In this document: in pieces, positions 52,801 to 63,735 of the stretch | Layout: each line of letters starts with the position of its first letter | Position numbering within the stretch: position 1 is the first letter of the stretch | Assembly (NCBI GenBank): GCA_014281115.1 | Contig: JACONQ010000012.1 | Coordinates: 2,356,001-2,420,000 of the forward strand | DNA: 64,000 bases | Direction: 5' to 3' | Source: Laburnicola sp. R22_1 | Taxonomy: Eukaryota; Ascomycota; Dothideomycetes; Pleosporales; Didymosphaeriaceae | Notes under the pieces: model-generated | Database searches by the model: none | What the model saw: only the letters and a program-made list of their open reading frames with translations | What the model was told of the DNA's origin: nothing | Made by a program: the position numbers and the translations under genes

Positions 52801-55800
52801 TATACAAGGCGACTTGGAGAAGCTGAAGGATTCACTAGGCAATGCTCTTGTGCGAACTGAGGATGCAGACAAGGAGGAGATTCTCAAAGCTCTGGAAGAG
52901 ATCAAGGTGCACTCCAAGTCGATGGGCTTTAGCGAGGAGCTTCTGGAGGCCTTTCGCGGCGAGTTGGAACAAGTGCGGGAATCCAATGGGCTGACTCGCC
53001 AGCATGCACGTGCCGATACCGAGGAGGTGTTGGAAGCCGTTCGCCTTGGACTCGACGACCTCCGATCCCACTTGGAGAAGAAGCTCGAGAACCCGGACCG
53101 ACAAATGTCTGCTACGAATGAGGTTTTGGATGCACTGAACGAGGGCCTCGAAAGCCTTCGCACTGATGTCGTCAAGGCCGTCGATAAGCCAGTCGACATG
53201 ACGGTATCCTATGAGATTCTGGACACGCTAAAGAGTGGTCTTGCGAGCTTGCGCGAAGACATTGAAAAGCTCAAGGACCCCGAAGGATCCGATTCTGGGA
53301 AGGAACCAACTGGAAACGAAGTCGTGCTGGCCGAGAATCCAGACGCCCAGGAGTCGGTCAGCCGAGAGATTGTCAGCGAAGCACTTCATCGCAACGATCT
53401 GGAAAGAATGGAGGACATGTTATCACAGCTCCAGAGCAAGGTAGAATCCATGGCCCCTCAGCCGGCCGAGCCCGTACCAGCACCAGGAACCGCTATGAAG
53501 ACTGTCGAAGAACTGCTCAAAGGTATTCAGGCATCTGTTTTGGCCTTGCAGGAGCGGGAGCAGCCGGTCATGGAAGGAGTCGCAATGAAGGACGACACCG
53601 ATGCCATTGAATTGCTGCTAGGGAACATGAAGGCCAAGATGGATGAACTTCCGCTGCAGGAAGGAGCCGTCACCAAGGAAAATCTCGACGAGATCGAGCT
53701 TGTTGTTCGAACAACTTCAGAGGCTATCGAGGCGCTCTCCAAGAGGATTGAAGAGGATGGTGCTTCCAAAGCCGACGTCACGGTGGTCCAGGTCATTGCC
53801 GATGATATCAAGGTCGCCCTAGATGAGATGAAGGAAGCAGATACAAAGGCGACCAAGGCCGATGTTGACGCGGTTACCTTGCTCGTGGATGAAGTTCGGA
53901 CGAAGCTCGACGAGCTTAAGATCCCCGACCCAGACGAACTGCCAACCAAGGCGGACGTTGAGCAACTGACCGGCCTCTTCCAAGACTTTCGCGAGTCCTA
54001 CGACAAGATGCAGGACCAATATGAGGATGATGTCAAGCTGACAGCAAGACACTCCGACGAGCGCAAAAAGGAGGCTGCCGGTCTGTTGGAGAATCTCACT
54101 GATGTCAAGGTTCTGCTTGACGACATGAAGGAGGAGATGAAGACGAACCTTGCCGAGGGAGGCCCTATTTACAACTTGAAAGAGTCATTCAAGAGCTTGG
54201 AAGAGAATGTCACGGACAAGTTCAATGTTACGGCCGATATCAAAGAGCTGATGGAGACGGCGTCGCGCGAGTTTGAGCGTGCCCATGGTTCCATCGAGGC
54301 TCTGCAAAACGATCAGGCTGAGAAGTCGGCGCTTAGCCTGGAGAAGCATGACGAAGCAAAAGACGCCATCATCGCTGGTCTGGTGGAGAAGATTGACACC
54401 CGGTTCGACATCTTGATGGCCAAGTACGATGACGCTCAGCTGCTCGCCGACGAACAAGCCAAGGTGATGAAAGAAAAGGCGGAAGAGCAGGAGAAGATTC
54501 TCCAGACAACCAAGACCATGGCCGACGAACTGCGTCTCACGATTGATACTCTGGGTGCGTCGATTACCGGCATGAACGATCGCTTTGAAGAGTCGAGCAC
54601 GAAGTGGGCAGCTGACTCGACGGCGGTGGTCGGTAAGCTGGACGAGGCTTTGACCAAGTTTGAAGACCAGAAGTTGGAAGACAAGACGGAGCACTCTCAC
54701 ACCCGTGACGAGCTCAAGAACATTGAGAACATTTTCAACGGTCTTCAAGACAACGTGACCGAATACCATCCCAAGTTCATGGTTGCGCTGCGTGAAATTG
54801 AGGCTCTGGTCAAGGCTCACTATGAGCACTCGCAAAAGGCCAAGGAAGAAGCCGAAGAGCATTCTCGTGCCTTGAATGAGGAGGCGCGGACGCGTTCTGA
54901 GGAGCTCCAAAAGCATTTCGCAAGCTTGCCCGCCCTTCTCCCGCCGCCCCCTCCGGCTATCGAGTTGCCCGAAAAGTACGACGATGCCCAGGTGCAAGAA
55001 AAGCTTGACAAGCTTCTGGGACTCCCGGAGCCACAGAGTTACAACGACGCTCAGGTGCAGGAGAAGCTCGACCAGCTCCTTGTACACGTCGACGAAGCCG
55101 GAAAGTCCACGACCCACTTGGAGCGTCTTGACGAGATCCACGCTCAAGTCAAAGCTACCGCTGCTGAAGTGAGCGAGTTTGTTGCCAAGCAAACCCAACT
55201 CATCACGGACGGCAACGAATCCAAGGAGCGCGAGGCGGAAGAGCTGGCGCTGCTGGTCGAGCGTAAGACTGCGCAAAAGGAAGCTCTGGCGGAGGATATT
55301 GAAGGACTCAAGATGGAGAAGGAGCGCATGCTGCAGGAGCTGAAGGAGGAGAAGGAACGCGCCATGGCAGAGTTGAAGGAAGAGAAGGAGCGTACGATCC
55401 AAGAGCTCAAGGAAGAGAAGGACTCTCTGCTAGCCGTCGTCGCTGCCCTGCAGGCCGAACGCGAAAACCTCGGCAACCAAAAGGTTCGTTTGACCGGTGA
55501 AGTATCTTCGTTGCACACTGCTCTCGAGATCCGACGAGAAGAGCTGCATATGATGGATGCCAAGGCAGATGCTCTGGAACGCCGTATCCTGAACGGCATC
55601 ATGGACCACTCTCGCGCGCTCATGATTGCCAAGGGTGGACCGAAGAGCCCTACAAAGCTCAAAAAGCGGATGAGTGCCGACGTTTCCGCCGACGCAGCCA
55701 AGTTGATGCCCCCTCCAAGCTCAGCGGCCAACGGCCTTTCTCTTGCGTTGAAGCCCCGGCCTGCCATTCGCCGCAATGGACCACCTCCGGACCCAGCAAG

Positions 55801-56614
55801 CCGCCGTATCCTCTCGTTGAGTCAGATCAGTGGCAACGCGCCGGCAGGTGCCCAAGCTTACCCAGCGACTAACACGGCAATGACTAGTGGTGGGCTCAAG
55901 CGCAGCCACTCCGTCAAGACGAACTATTTGCGCAAGGGCTCCTGGGGCGGTCGACCTAGCGCTGTAGTTGCCAACAAGGAGAACGAAGTCCTGCCCGAAG
56001 AGGCTGAGGATGCCGAGCAGCCTGACCATTCCATCATTGAGGAAGATCACGATGATATGCAGAGCCAAACTGGCACTGAGCGTCGCCACAGCTTCGGTAC
56101 TGGCTCTTACGCCGAGAGTTATGCTGAGGGCGAGACGCCTGGATATGACGGACGTTCTAGCTTTGGAGGCGGGGGTAGTGAGTACACCTACGCGTCTGGC
56201 TCATCCTATATGACCGGCAGCGATGTGGACCGTCGCACCTCGTACGGCTCCCACCCTGAGAATGAGGCCATTGATGAGCATAGCGAAGACGGCTCGCAAT
56301 ACGAGCACTCGGACGCTGAAGACGAGCCCACGGCTACCATTACCAACATTGATGTAGCCGCCCCGTCCGAAGTCACTGCCTCGGAAGTCACCGCCTCTGA
56401 AGTCTCTACCGCAACTACCGAGATGCCCATGCCCACCGAATCAGAAGTCGACCGCGCTGTCGTAGCCGTCAAGGATGAGCTGGCAAAGGAGTACGCACCG
56501 CCCAGCGACTCTGGCATTGGATCGGAGATTCCAACTTCAGCGCTTGCCACCAAGTCCGAGATCGACGCGGACTACTTCCGGCGCGCAGCCGAAGAGGAGA
56601 GCACGGTTGGGTGA
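49839..56614 (+). CDS. Giant coiled-coil protein with degenerate helical repeats
   Basis: 2241 residues in two exons (49839-49930; 49981-56614) across a 50-nt phase-2 intron; the junction reads HIPM|WDSSDPERAPPP. Residues 1-230 are Ser/Pro-rich with repeated SPERS/SPDRSPERP motifs, probable proline-directed phosphorylation sites. Residues ~550-1130 hold a long series of ~15-residue amphipathic motifs of the form (E)-V/I-L-x-A-L-x-x-G-L/F-x-x-L-R/K, such as VLDALRDGLDHLRSQLE, VLEAVRLGLDDLRSHLE and ILDTLKSGLASLRED. Residues ~1130-1905 are long coiled coil, with a charged run ELKEEKERTIQELKEEKDSL near 1835. The tail is disordered, with GSYAESYAEGE and Ser/Glu clusters. No motor, PH, ATPase or membrane segment is visible. 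A cytoskeletal, septal or spindle-pole scaffold is inference only; I recognise no orthologue. Confidence 0.88.
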
Positions 56615-57272
56615 GTTGATATTGATGGATGCGTATGAATTTTGTTTTATGTCTTCGCTTGAGTGATCTTGCCAAGGGGTCTCTCGCGAGTTATTTGACT
56701 TTGCTTCGTGCATGGAGGTTGCTTACCAGGTACGGGATAGGGCTAGTTTTGTAACAGCTATGAAGGAGGGTTTGGCGAGCTTGGGGGTGTGGGATGGAGG
56801 ATTGTTTTCGGTTTGAGCTCTGGATTGTTGGGTTCTTGACGTACACGTTGGGTTTGGGATGGGGTTGGTGTGGCGTTGGATGGATTGTCTGGGTATTGCT
56901 TTTCGGTTGCAGGGGCGTTAGGTCTGGTTGTTAAATTGTTAATTTTGCTAGTAATAAAGAGCTTTGGAATTGGCTAGACGTTGTTGGTTGCTTTTGTGTG
57001 TATACTGCCTACCAACGTGCGGTAGGACAGCTCCGCAAGTCCGCATAATAGGTTTAAATACTCTTTATTTAGCTACGCACGCGTGGATAATAGATAAGTC
57101 TTTTAACCGACTAGACTCTACTAAAGTATATCTATTAACGTACTTCATCCCCGCCAAGCCGCTAATTTTACTAAAACCACGCCACAAGTAGGTACACCAC
57201 ACCTACATCTCAAGACTCAACCAATCTCCCAAAAGAACAAAAAAAAACACCAAAAACAACCCCCTACAAACA
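56615..57272. other. Intergenic region, no supported gene
   Basis: 3' flank of the coiled-coil gene, G/T-rich. The stretch 57030-57180 is TA-rich with TAG/CTA-type words, possibly a small RIP-affected relic. No gene seen. Confidence 0.45.
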
Positions 57273-57848
57273 ATGCCACCACCCCCATCCCTCCCTCCCA
57301 ACATCTCTATCTACAACCCACCCCCACCCCACAAAGCCCACCACCTCGTAACCGCCCGCCTCTTCACCCGCCTTACTACTACGCTACGCGCAGAACCGGA
57401 TACGCTGTCTGGCATACTTTCTAATTCTCCTGGGCTATCGCCTGAGTTTTATCTTGCGCATGGGAATGCTGTTTTGATTTTTGACGGCGGGGGCGGGGGT
57501 GCCGGCGACGGCGACGGCATAGCGACGAAAGACGAAGAAGAAGACGGAGATGAAGACGGTCTGCATGCTGGGGCTGGGGCTGACGCCGACGCTGCTGCCG
57601 ATGCAAACGAAGAAAGCTCTCCATCAGCATGCCTGCAAGACGTGCACCATGGGCACTTCCGCGCCGTGTGTCTTGCGCTGCGGGACGCGGATGTCGGGCT
57701 GGATGTTGGGCGGTGTGTGCATGATGTTGGGTGTGTGGGGGAGGCGGGGTTTCAGGTTGAGGGGATGGAGGGGGGGGAGGTGTTGGTTGTGGATTTGATG
57801 GTGGGGAGTAGTGGTGGCAGTGGGAGGGATGAGGAGGAGGAGGGATGA
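57273..57848 (+). CDS. Small hypothetical protein ending in a minisatellite
   Basis: 191-residue single-exon frame starting MPPPPSLPPNISIYNPPP. The ordered parts are HKAHHLVTARLFTRLTTTL at the N-terminus and a C-terminal stretch (HHGHFRAVCLALRDADVGLD, GGEVLVVDLMVG) that look like real folded protein. Between them lies an Asp/Gly/Ala-rich acidic spacer (~70-115). The stop falls in the first unit of a 16-bp minisatellite, so the C-terminus (GRDEEEEG) depends on the repeat. No known domain. A coding call is plausible but not secure; the minus strand is also open but reads as low complexity. Confidence 0.5.
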   Translation: MPPPPSLPPNISIYNPPPPHKAHHLVTARLFTRLTTTLRAEPDTLSGILSNSPGLSPEFYLAHGNAVLIFDGGGGGAGDGDGIATKDEEEDGDEDGLHAGAGADADAAADANEESSPSACLQDVHHGHFRAVCLALRDADVGLDVGRCVHDVGCVGEAGFQVEGMEGGEVLVVDLMVGSSGGSGRDEEEEG

Positions 57849-57940
57849 GGAGGAGGAGGGATGAGGAGGAGGAGGGATGAGGAGGAGGAGGGATGAGGAG
57901 GAGGAGGGATGAGGAGGAGGAGGGATGAGGAGGAGGAGGG
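57826..57940 (+). repeat. 16-bp minisatellite, ~7 copies
   Basis: Perfect or near-perfect tandem copies of GAGGAGGAGGAGGGAT. The period is not a multiple of three, so each copy shifts frame; the upstream gene's stop codon TGA arises within the first unit. Confidence 0.92.
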
Positions 57941-58635
57941 TTGTGATTGATGTGGGAAGAAAAGGAGATGGAGGTGTGTGGTATGGTCTGGTATGGAATG
58001 GGGATGAATTTAGGGCGCGGACTGAGTCGGGTCGGGGCGCGTCGTGGCTGGTTGACTAACGGGACAACCCACCTACACCCCCACAAACCTCTTTTCCATT
58101 CTATATCGCATAGTTTCAATTGCGCAATAAAACTGCGCACATGGACAGGACTGCGGCAAAATCAATGGCTGCCGGGGTAAGCCACGCCATGTAACCCCCC
58201 TCTCCAGTAGAATACCTACCTCATCGAACGTAGTACGCTAGAAAAGCGCACGAATGTATGGTACTGTTTGGTTAATGTGCATGGTGATGGCCAAACTCGT
58301 TGCCGGACCGGATTCGCCGCGCTCGCCCCGATAATGCCGCCGGCTACATTGAGATTGATTAGCAGCGGTGGTCACGCGGATATTTTTGGTGCGCAGTTCC
58401 TGGGGCTTGTTTATTGCAATGTAGCTGGGGGCGGGTTGATTGATTGATTGATGATGTGCGATCGGGAGTGCGCGTCGATTGACAAGACTGAGGACTGGGG
58501 TAGATCTAGCGGGTTCTTATATATGTGTGTGAGCGACGTCAGTTTTTTTTTTGTCTGGAGGGGGGCTTGTTTTTCTTCACTTGTCTGTCTGCTCTGCTCT
58601 GCGTGTTTAGGTTGTCTGTCAAATTCTTGTTGACC
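57941..58635. other. Intergenic region upstream of the lyase gene
   Basis: Holds a GATT repeat (TTGATTGATTGATTGATG, 58436-58453) and, near 58518, TTATATATGTG about 115 bp before the lyase start, a possible TATA element. A CT-rich leader follows (CTGCTCTGCTCTGC). No gene seen. Confidence 0.45.
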
Positions 58636-59628
58636 ATGATGTTTGGCAACGTCGCGCTTTGGAGCGCGCTCGTGAGTTGCGTCTCTGCAGGTTCGTCTCC
58701 ATTCATGCTCTGCCACCACGAAAAAAAAATAGCAAACTGATCCTTCTCTCAGGTACCATCCTCTGGGACGGCCGCTTCAACGACTTCACCTCGTCCTCCG
58801 ACCTCAACAAATGTACACACGAAGCCCCAAGTCCCACTCTCCCACTAACGCCCCCCCAGGGTCCTGGGCCAACCAAGTCGGCCCCTACCAATACTACATC
58901 CACGGCCGCGGCCCCGTAACCTCCTACGTGAACCTCTCCCCCTCGTACAAAAACCCCGCCGACGGCGGCTCCAAACAAGGCGCGCGCATCACCATCGACG
59001 CCACCGCGAAATGGAACAGCGACATGTGGCGCACCGAGCTCATCCCGCAGACGACGGCGCCCATCAACAAGGCCAAAGTCTACTACCACTTTAGCATCAA
59101 GCGGGGCGCGACCAACGTCCCCAGCGCGACCAACGAGCACCAGATTGCCTTTTTCGAAAGCCACTTCACCGAGCTCAAGTACGGGTGGATTAGCGGCGAG
59201 AGCGGGACGCGGAATCCGAATCTGCAGTGGATGGTCGGCGGGCAGAGTAAGTGGAAGGTGGAGCTTGTGGCGGATCAGTGGCATAATGTTGCGTATGAGA
59301 TTGTGAGTTTTTTTTTTCTTTTCTTTTTCATCTATCTATCCGCCCCCTCTGTGTCTCCGGATGATAGCATGCTACAGGTCTAACAGACACTGAGTAGGAC
59401 TTCGCAGCCAACCAGGTCACGTTCTGGCACTCGACGGGCGCGGCGCCACTTGCGAAGACGGCGGGCCCCTTCAGCGCGAGCACGTCGTCTAACGGCGCCG
59501 ACTGGCACCTAGGCGTGCTGCGGTTGCCGCGGCCAGGGAACGACGGGACGGGCGCCGAGGATTGGTTCTTCAGCGGTGTGTATGTGGAGAGTGGGTCGTT
59601 GACGACGAATGTGTCGAGTCCCGCGTAG
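58636..59628 (+). CDS. Secreted glucuronan lyase, polysaccharide lyase family 20
   Basis: 262 residues in four exons: 58636-58690, 58753-58812, 58860-59302 and 59398-59628; introns of 62, 47 and 95 nt. A signal peptide (MMFGNVALWSALVSCVSAG) crosses the first intron. The mature enzyme, a beta-jelly-roll lyase that cleaves beta-1,4-glucuronan by elimination, shows TILWDGRFNDF, WSWANQVGPYQYYIHG, YVNLSPSYKNPADGG, MWRTELIPQT, EHQIAFFESHFTELKYGW, LQWMVGGQSKW, VTFWHSTG and ADWHLGVLRLPRPG, the pattern of fungal PL20 enzymes. RTELIP, HQIAFFESHF and the Tyr/His-rich strand are likely substrate-cleft residues. Two Met codons are adjacent at the start; either may be used. Extracellular plant, algal or fungal-wall polyuronide degradation is the expected role. 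Confidence 0.9.
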
Positions 59629-60435
59629 CGTAGGTCGGTGGCGTCCTTCGTGTAGGGCTAGGTAGCGCGGGTTGAAGTGAAGGTAGTGTGTGGGTTGGCA
59701 ACCCTGTATATAGGACTGCTCGTATATTGTACTGTGTGGTAGAGTTTGGCATGCCACATGTACGTGTTTGGTACGCGGCTCCTCGCGGCTGGTATGATCC
59801 TCGTTCTTTATCGCAAGGCGCCGACAGTTCCTTCCTGCTTGCTGCATAGAGAAATGGGAAGTACTTCTACTACATACCAAGATCAGAAACGTGGCAAACC
59901 AAGCTGTGCGTGTGCTGAAAACGCATTGAAAAAAAAAAGGTAAATTCTACTACATACACACTATTAACTGTTAAACAGAAAAAAAAAACATTACTTCCCT
60001 ACCTAACAAGTTCATCCACGTAGTCCTATATCCACTCCTCCACTTTCCACCCAACCAGATAAAATAAATAGCCAAACACACTACTAGCTTATAAAAAAAA
60101 CAAGTAAAGATGATAATACATTAATTCCAAGCCTAGCCGAATTTGCGCTTGCTTGACTGACTGACTGCATGTACAACGCCCAGTCCAGTTTAATCCACTC
60201 GACCAGAGTCCGCCTTCCTTTCCGGTTCGTTCGTTTTGCCTCCCGTGGAACGAATCTCCAATCAGGCGAGTAAAAAAGGAAAAAAAAAAAGCCCAAACAA
60301 GCGCCAATCAGTCCAACCCATGACGTTCCCTCACCCCCCAACCCAAAAAACCCATCCTACCACACACAAACAAACAGCCCACCCTCACCCCCAAACGCCC
60401 CCTAAAAAGAAACCACACCCCATACCCCAACAAAC
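59629..60435. other. Convergent intergenic region
   Basis: 3' flanks of two convergently transcribed genes. Several A-runs (AAAAAAAAAG near 59930, 59985, 60275) may serve as polyadenylation sequence. No gene seen. Confidence 0.5.
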
Positions 60436-63400
60436 CTACTGCACCACCCCCTTCAACGCCTGCAACACCAACCCAAACACCACCCCCCTCGCCACCTCCC
60501 CCACCTGCAGCGCATCAAACACCCTCCCCAACGCCTCCCCACTCGCCCCCTGCCCCATAACACTCGTCAACGCCTGCGGCATCCCCCTCTCGACCAGCGC
60601 CCGCCTCGCCCTCTCCCGCAACCGCTCCTTTTCCTCCGCACTCATCTCCCCCGCCGGCCACGCCGCCATCTCCTCCGCCGTAGGCAGCGCATTCGCGCGC
60701 ATCTTGCGCAGCTGGTGCGCGACCCCGCCGTCCGACGTGTTGGCGTCGAGGAGGCTCGTTTGCAAGAGCGTCTGGATCGATGTGAGTTGGGGGTTTCCGG
60801 GACGGAGGAGGAACGTTTTGGCCGCGTTGAGGAGCGTGCGGCGGAGGGACCAGGCTGAGGAGAGGGTGTAGAGTTGGTTGATGGTTGCGAAGAAGAGTTC
60901 GATGAGGACGGTGGTTTCTTGCTCTGAGAGGGGCGCGTGTGTGCGTGCGTGGGGCTGGGGTTTGAGTTTTGGAGGCGACGTTGGTGCGGGGGCGGGTGGA
61001 TTGGAGGCGAGGGATATGGCGGAGGGGCGGCGAGGAAGGGGCGGCGTGGGCTCGGAGGCGGGGGGTTGGGGTGCCAGGGAGGGGTCGGTGTAGTCGTCGG
61101 TGATTTCGGAGGGCATGGGCGGGAGGTCTGGTCTAGTTAGTACATGGATATGACGTGGAAAGGTTGACATACTAAGAATTTGGTCGCCGCCTAGTACTGG
61201 CGAGAGATCCATGCTCTCCCGTACTGACGGCGCTCGGCTGGCGCTCCGGGAGCCGCCGTATAAGGATGAACGGCTTGAGCGCTTGCCATCGCCGTCGGGA
61301 TTGTAGCTGGGTCGTCGCTCCATGGGCGCTTCGCGCTGAGGTTGCTGATCTACGATTGGCGACACTGGCATGCGCAGAGACTCCGATGAGGTGCGTTTTG
61401 CCGCAAAAGACAGTGTGCTTTCAGAGCGAATATGCGAGGGGAGCTCGGATACTGTGCTCTCGGCGCGGCCGTGCCGGGTTGTGATGGGCGTGCTTTGAGT
61501 TGTAGACGTGGATGTGCGAGATAAGCTCGGGCTGGACGTAGAGTCTCCCCGTTTCTTGCCATTCTTCGCGCCAAAGGGGGTTGCGACGCTACCCAGCACG
61601 CCCGTCACGCCGCCAAAGAGGGCTTTGCCGCCGCCAGCAACCTCCTTTGGCGCCTTGGTGAGGACATCAATCATACCTTTGCCCATGGTTTCGAAAGCTT
61701 GGCCAGGCCACATGCCGCCTGCACCGGGCGATTTCCCAGAACCAATCTCCTTGTCGAGGAAGCGCTTCATGCCCTCACTTTCGGCGAGAGGCTTGTACTG
61801 CACAGCGTCATTCAGATATCTCTCCAGCTCACCACGGAGCGATGCCTTGGTGTGGTTCTTCCATGTCGGCAGCTCCTTGTGCGCTTCCACGAATCCGTTC
61901 GCCCCGGTAATTGGGGCGAGGCGGCGCAGAACCTCATGCAGAGTCTCAAAGTCTGCATACCTTTTCGCAGACATCCAGCCCTTGTAGTACTGCAAAGACG
62001 GCTCGATCTGGATCAGGTATTCGACGGTCGGTTTATTCCTAATAGTGCCCTTTTCTCCCGGCTGTGAATCGTCAAAGATGGTCATTTTACTGTTGTGGAG
62101 TGTAAGAGGAGGAGGAGCAGGTGGCGGGTCATCCATCAACGCTGAGAGAGGAGCGTTCGGGACAAGCTGGTCAAAGCTAGTGAAGGCTGCTTTTGGTTCT
62201 TGCTTCGGCTCCTCGGGTACTTTGGTAGGCGATGGTGTTCTCATATCTGGTGAGGACATGTTGCTAATCCCAAAGGCCGACATGTCGCTTTCTACAAGTG
62301 TCTCGCTCTGAGAGGAGGTCGGAGTCACGATGCCTTGCGTAGTGCTCTCAGACTGGTCGTCGGTCAATGAGCTGCTTGATGCCGTGTGTTCCTTCCGCTT
62401 TGCGTCCTATATCGATGTCAGAACGATGGATTCGCTATTGACTGGAAATCACGCAGTATAACTTGACTTACCTCCTCGGCAATCATGTGATTCAACCGCT
62501 GTGCTTCCTGCATCGCATCATCCATAGCTTGCTGCGCTCGACTGACAACGCGCTTATGCTTCTTCGCCTCTTCGTTTGCCTGGCTCTCACCATTCACCAG
62601 TGGGGATGCCTCGACGCCAGCATCGATAGCATTCAGGAAATCCGGCTCGCCTTCCTCTAAGAGGTACACGATCCAAGTGTTGATCCACTCGGGTTTCGAA
62701 CAAGTCGTGACAACCATCTCCAGAACCACCTTGGCCAAAATTTGGTGGAGAAACTCCCGCGCCGGTTTACAGTTATATGTTTTCGGTTCCAGGTAGTTTT
62801 GCAGAATATCCTCGGCCACACCGCTCATCTGCTTGGCCTGAAAGTCGGCATCCAGGATGGTTGCTAGGGTGCTGTCACGCTTCATCTTCAGATATAGATC
62901 CACAGCCTCGGGGGCGGTGTCGCCAGGCGCGGCCAGCATGGCGTTGGAGAGCTCGGAGAAGAAAATAATCATAAAAGACGAGGACTTGGTCACAAAGTCG
63001 ACAAAGGTGTCGGCTGGCCGCTTGCGGGAGAGATGGGTAGACACGGAGATTAAAAAGGCCGTCAAGGTCTGTCGACACGAGTTGGGGAAGAGGGTTTCGG
63101 AGGGTATGATGGGTGAATACCACCACCTGCGTTCTATTAGACGAGTACATGTACATGGATTCGCGAGCATACTTGACATAGTCGCGTATCACCGCGTCAG
63201 TCAGCTCGGTGAGTGCAGCAGCCGTCTCTGGCCGAAAGTCGGAAAAGTCCAGCTCCTGGCCAGAGTACAGCTTGACGCTCACGTCCGAATCCTCCTCCTT
63301 GTCGTCGCTCTTGCCTCTCTTGTCCCGCCATTCGAGCACCCGGTGCGCCACGTCTACCCCGAGCTCCCGCCGCCGCGCCTCCTGGCCCGTGTCGGCGCCA

Positions 63401-63735
63401 TTGTCACCACGCGACTGTCCTTCCCAAGTCGCATGCAGCACCACACCGCCAACCACGCCTATCAGAATCAATCCGACTCTTCCCAGGATCAAATAGGTGC
63501 CCGCACCCAGGCCGAGCAGGCATGCGCCGAGCGTCTCGTTGCTCGCTGTCGAGAGGAACAGCAGGGCGCGGTCGATGAGCGCCTTCCAGTCGATTGGCGG
63601 GGCGTCCTTGGGAGCGCTTTCCGGCGCAGGTGTCTTTTCGATGGCTTCTACGGCTTCAACGGAGGGCGCAAGCGCGTCGCGGGGTTCATCGGTCGGCAGT
63701 CGGCGGGAACTCGGCACGTCGATAGAGTCGCTCAT
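60436..63735 (-). CDS. PXA-PX-nexin_C sorting nexin (membrane-contact/endosomal)
   Basis: Exons 63735-63173, 63126-62472 and 62406-60436, introns of 46 and 65 nt; 1062 residues. A further 45-nt in-frame intron (61128-61172; donor GTATGT, branch TACTAAC, acceptor CAG) would give 1047. The N-terminus has a hydrophobic hairpin (~68-100: CLLGLGAGTYLILGRVGLIL, VVGGVVLHA) that anchors it in a membrane. The PXA domain follows (LTDAVIRDYVKWWYSPIIPS, LTAFLISVSTHLSRK). A PX domain (~455-580: VEYLIQIEP, YADFETLHEVLRRLAP, LPTWKNHTKASLRGELERYL) should bind phosphoinositides. The C-terminal nexin_C domain has LFFATINQLYTLSSAWSLRR, MPQALTSVMG, RVFDAL. No RGS domain is visible, unlike SNX13/Mdm1. This is the layout of fungal PXA-PX proteins acting at endosome/vacuole-ER membranes. 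The linker (~640-830) is Ser/Pro-rich and disordered. Confidence 0.9.
61128..61172 (-). other. Probable 45-nt in-frame intron in the sorting nexin gene
   Basis: Minus-strand GTATGT donor, perfect TACTAAC branch sequence and CAG acceptor. Length is a multiple of three and has no stop, so the frame is open whether or not it is spliced; the insert would add SMSTFPRHIHVLTRP. Confidence 0.65.

Noticed and set aside
54185..55402. 405-codon minus-strand frame opposite the coiled-coil gene
   Set aside because: Leu-rich antisense of a Lys/Glu-rich coiled coil; a typical mirror frame with no independent support.
57421..58140. 239-codon minus-strand frame across the minisatellite
   Set aside because: Composed of Ser/Leu/Pro runs generated by the repeat; lacks any folded-looking stretch.
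60878..62311. Plus-strand frames opposite the sorting nexin gene
   Set aside because: Low-complexity Gly/Arg reading of the antisense strand; the PXA-PX-nexin_C gene explains the region.
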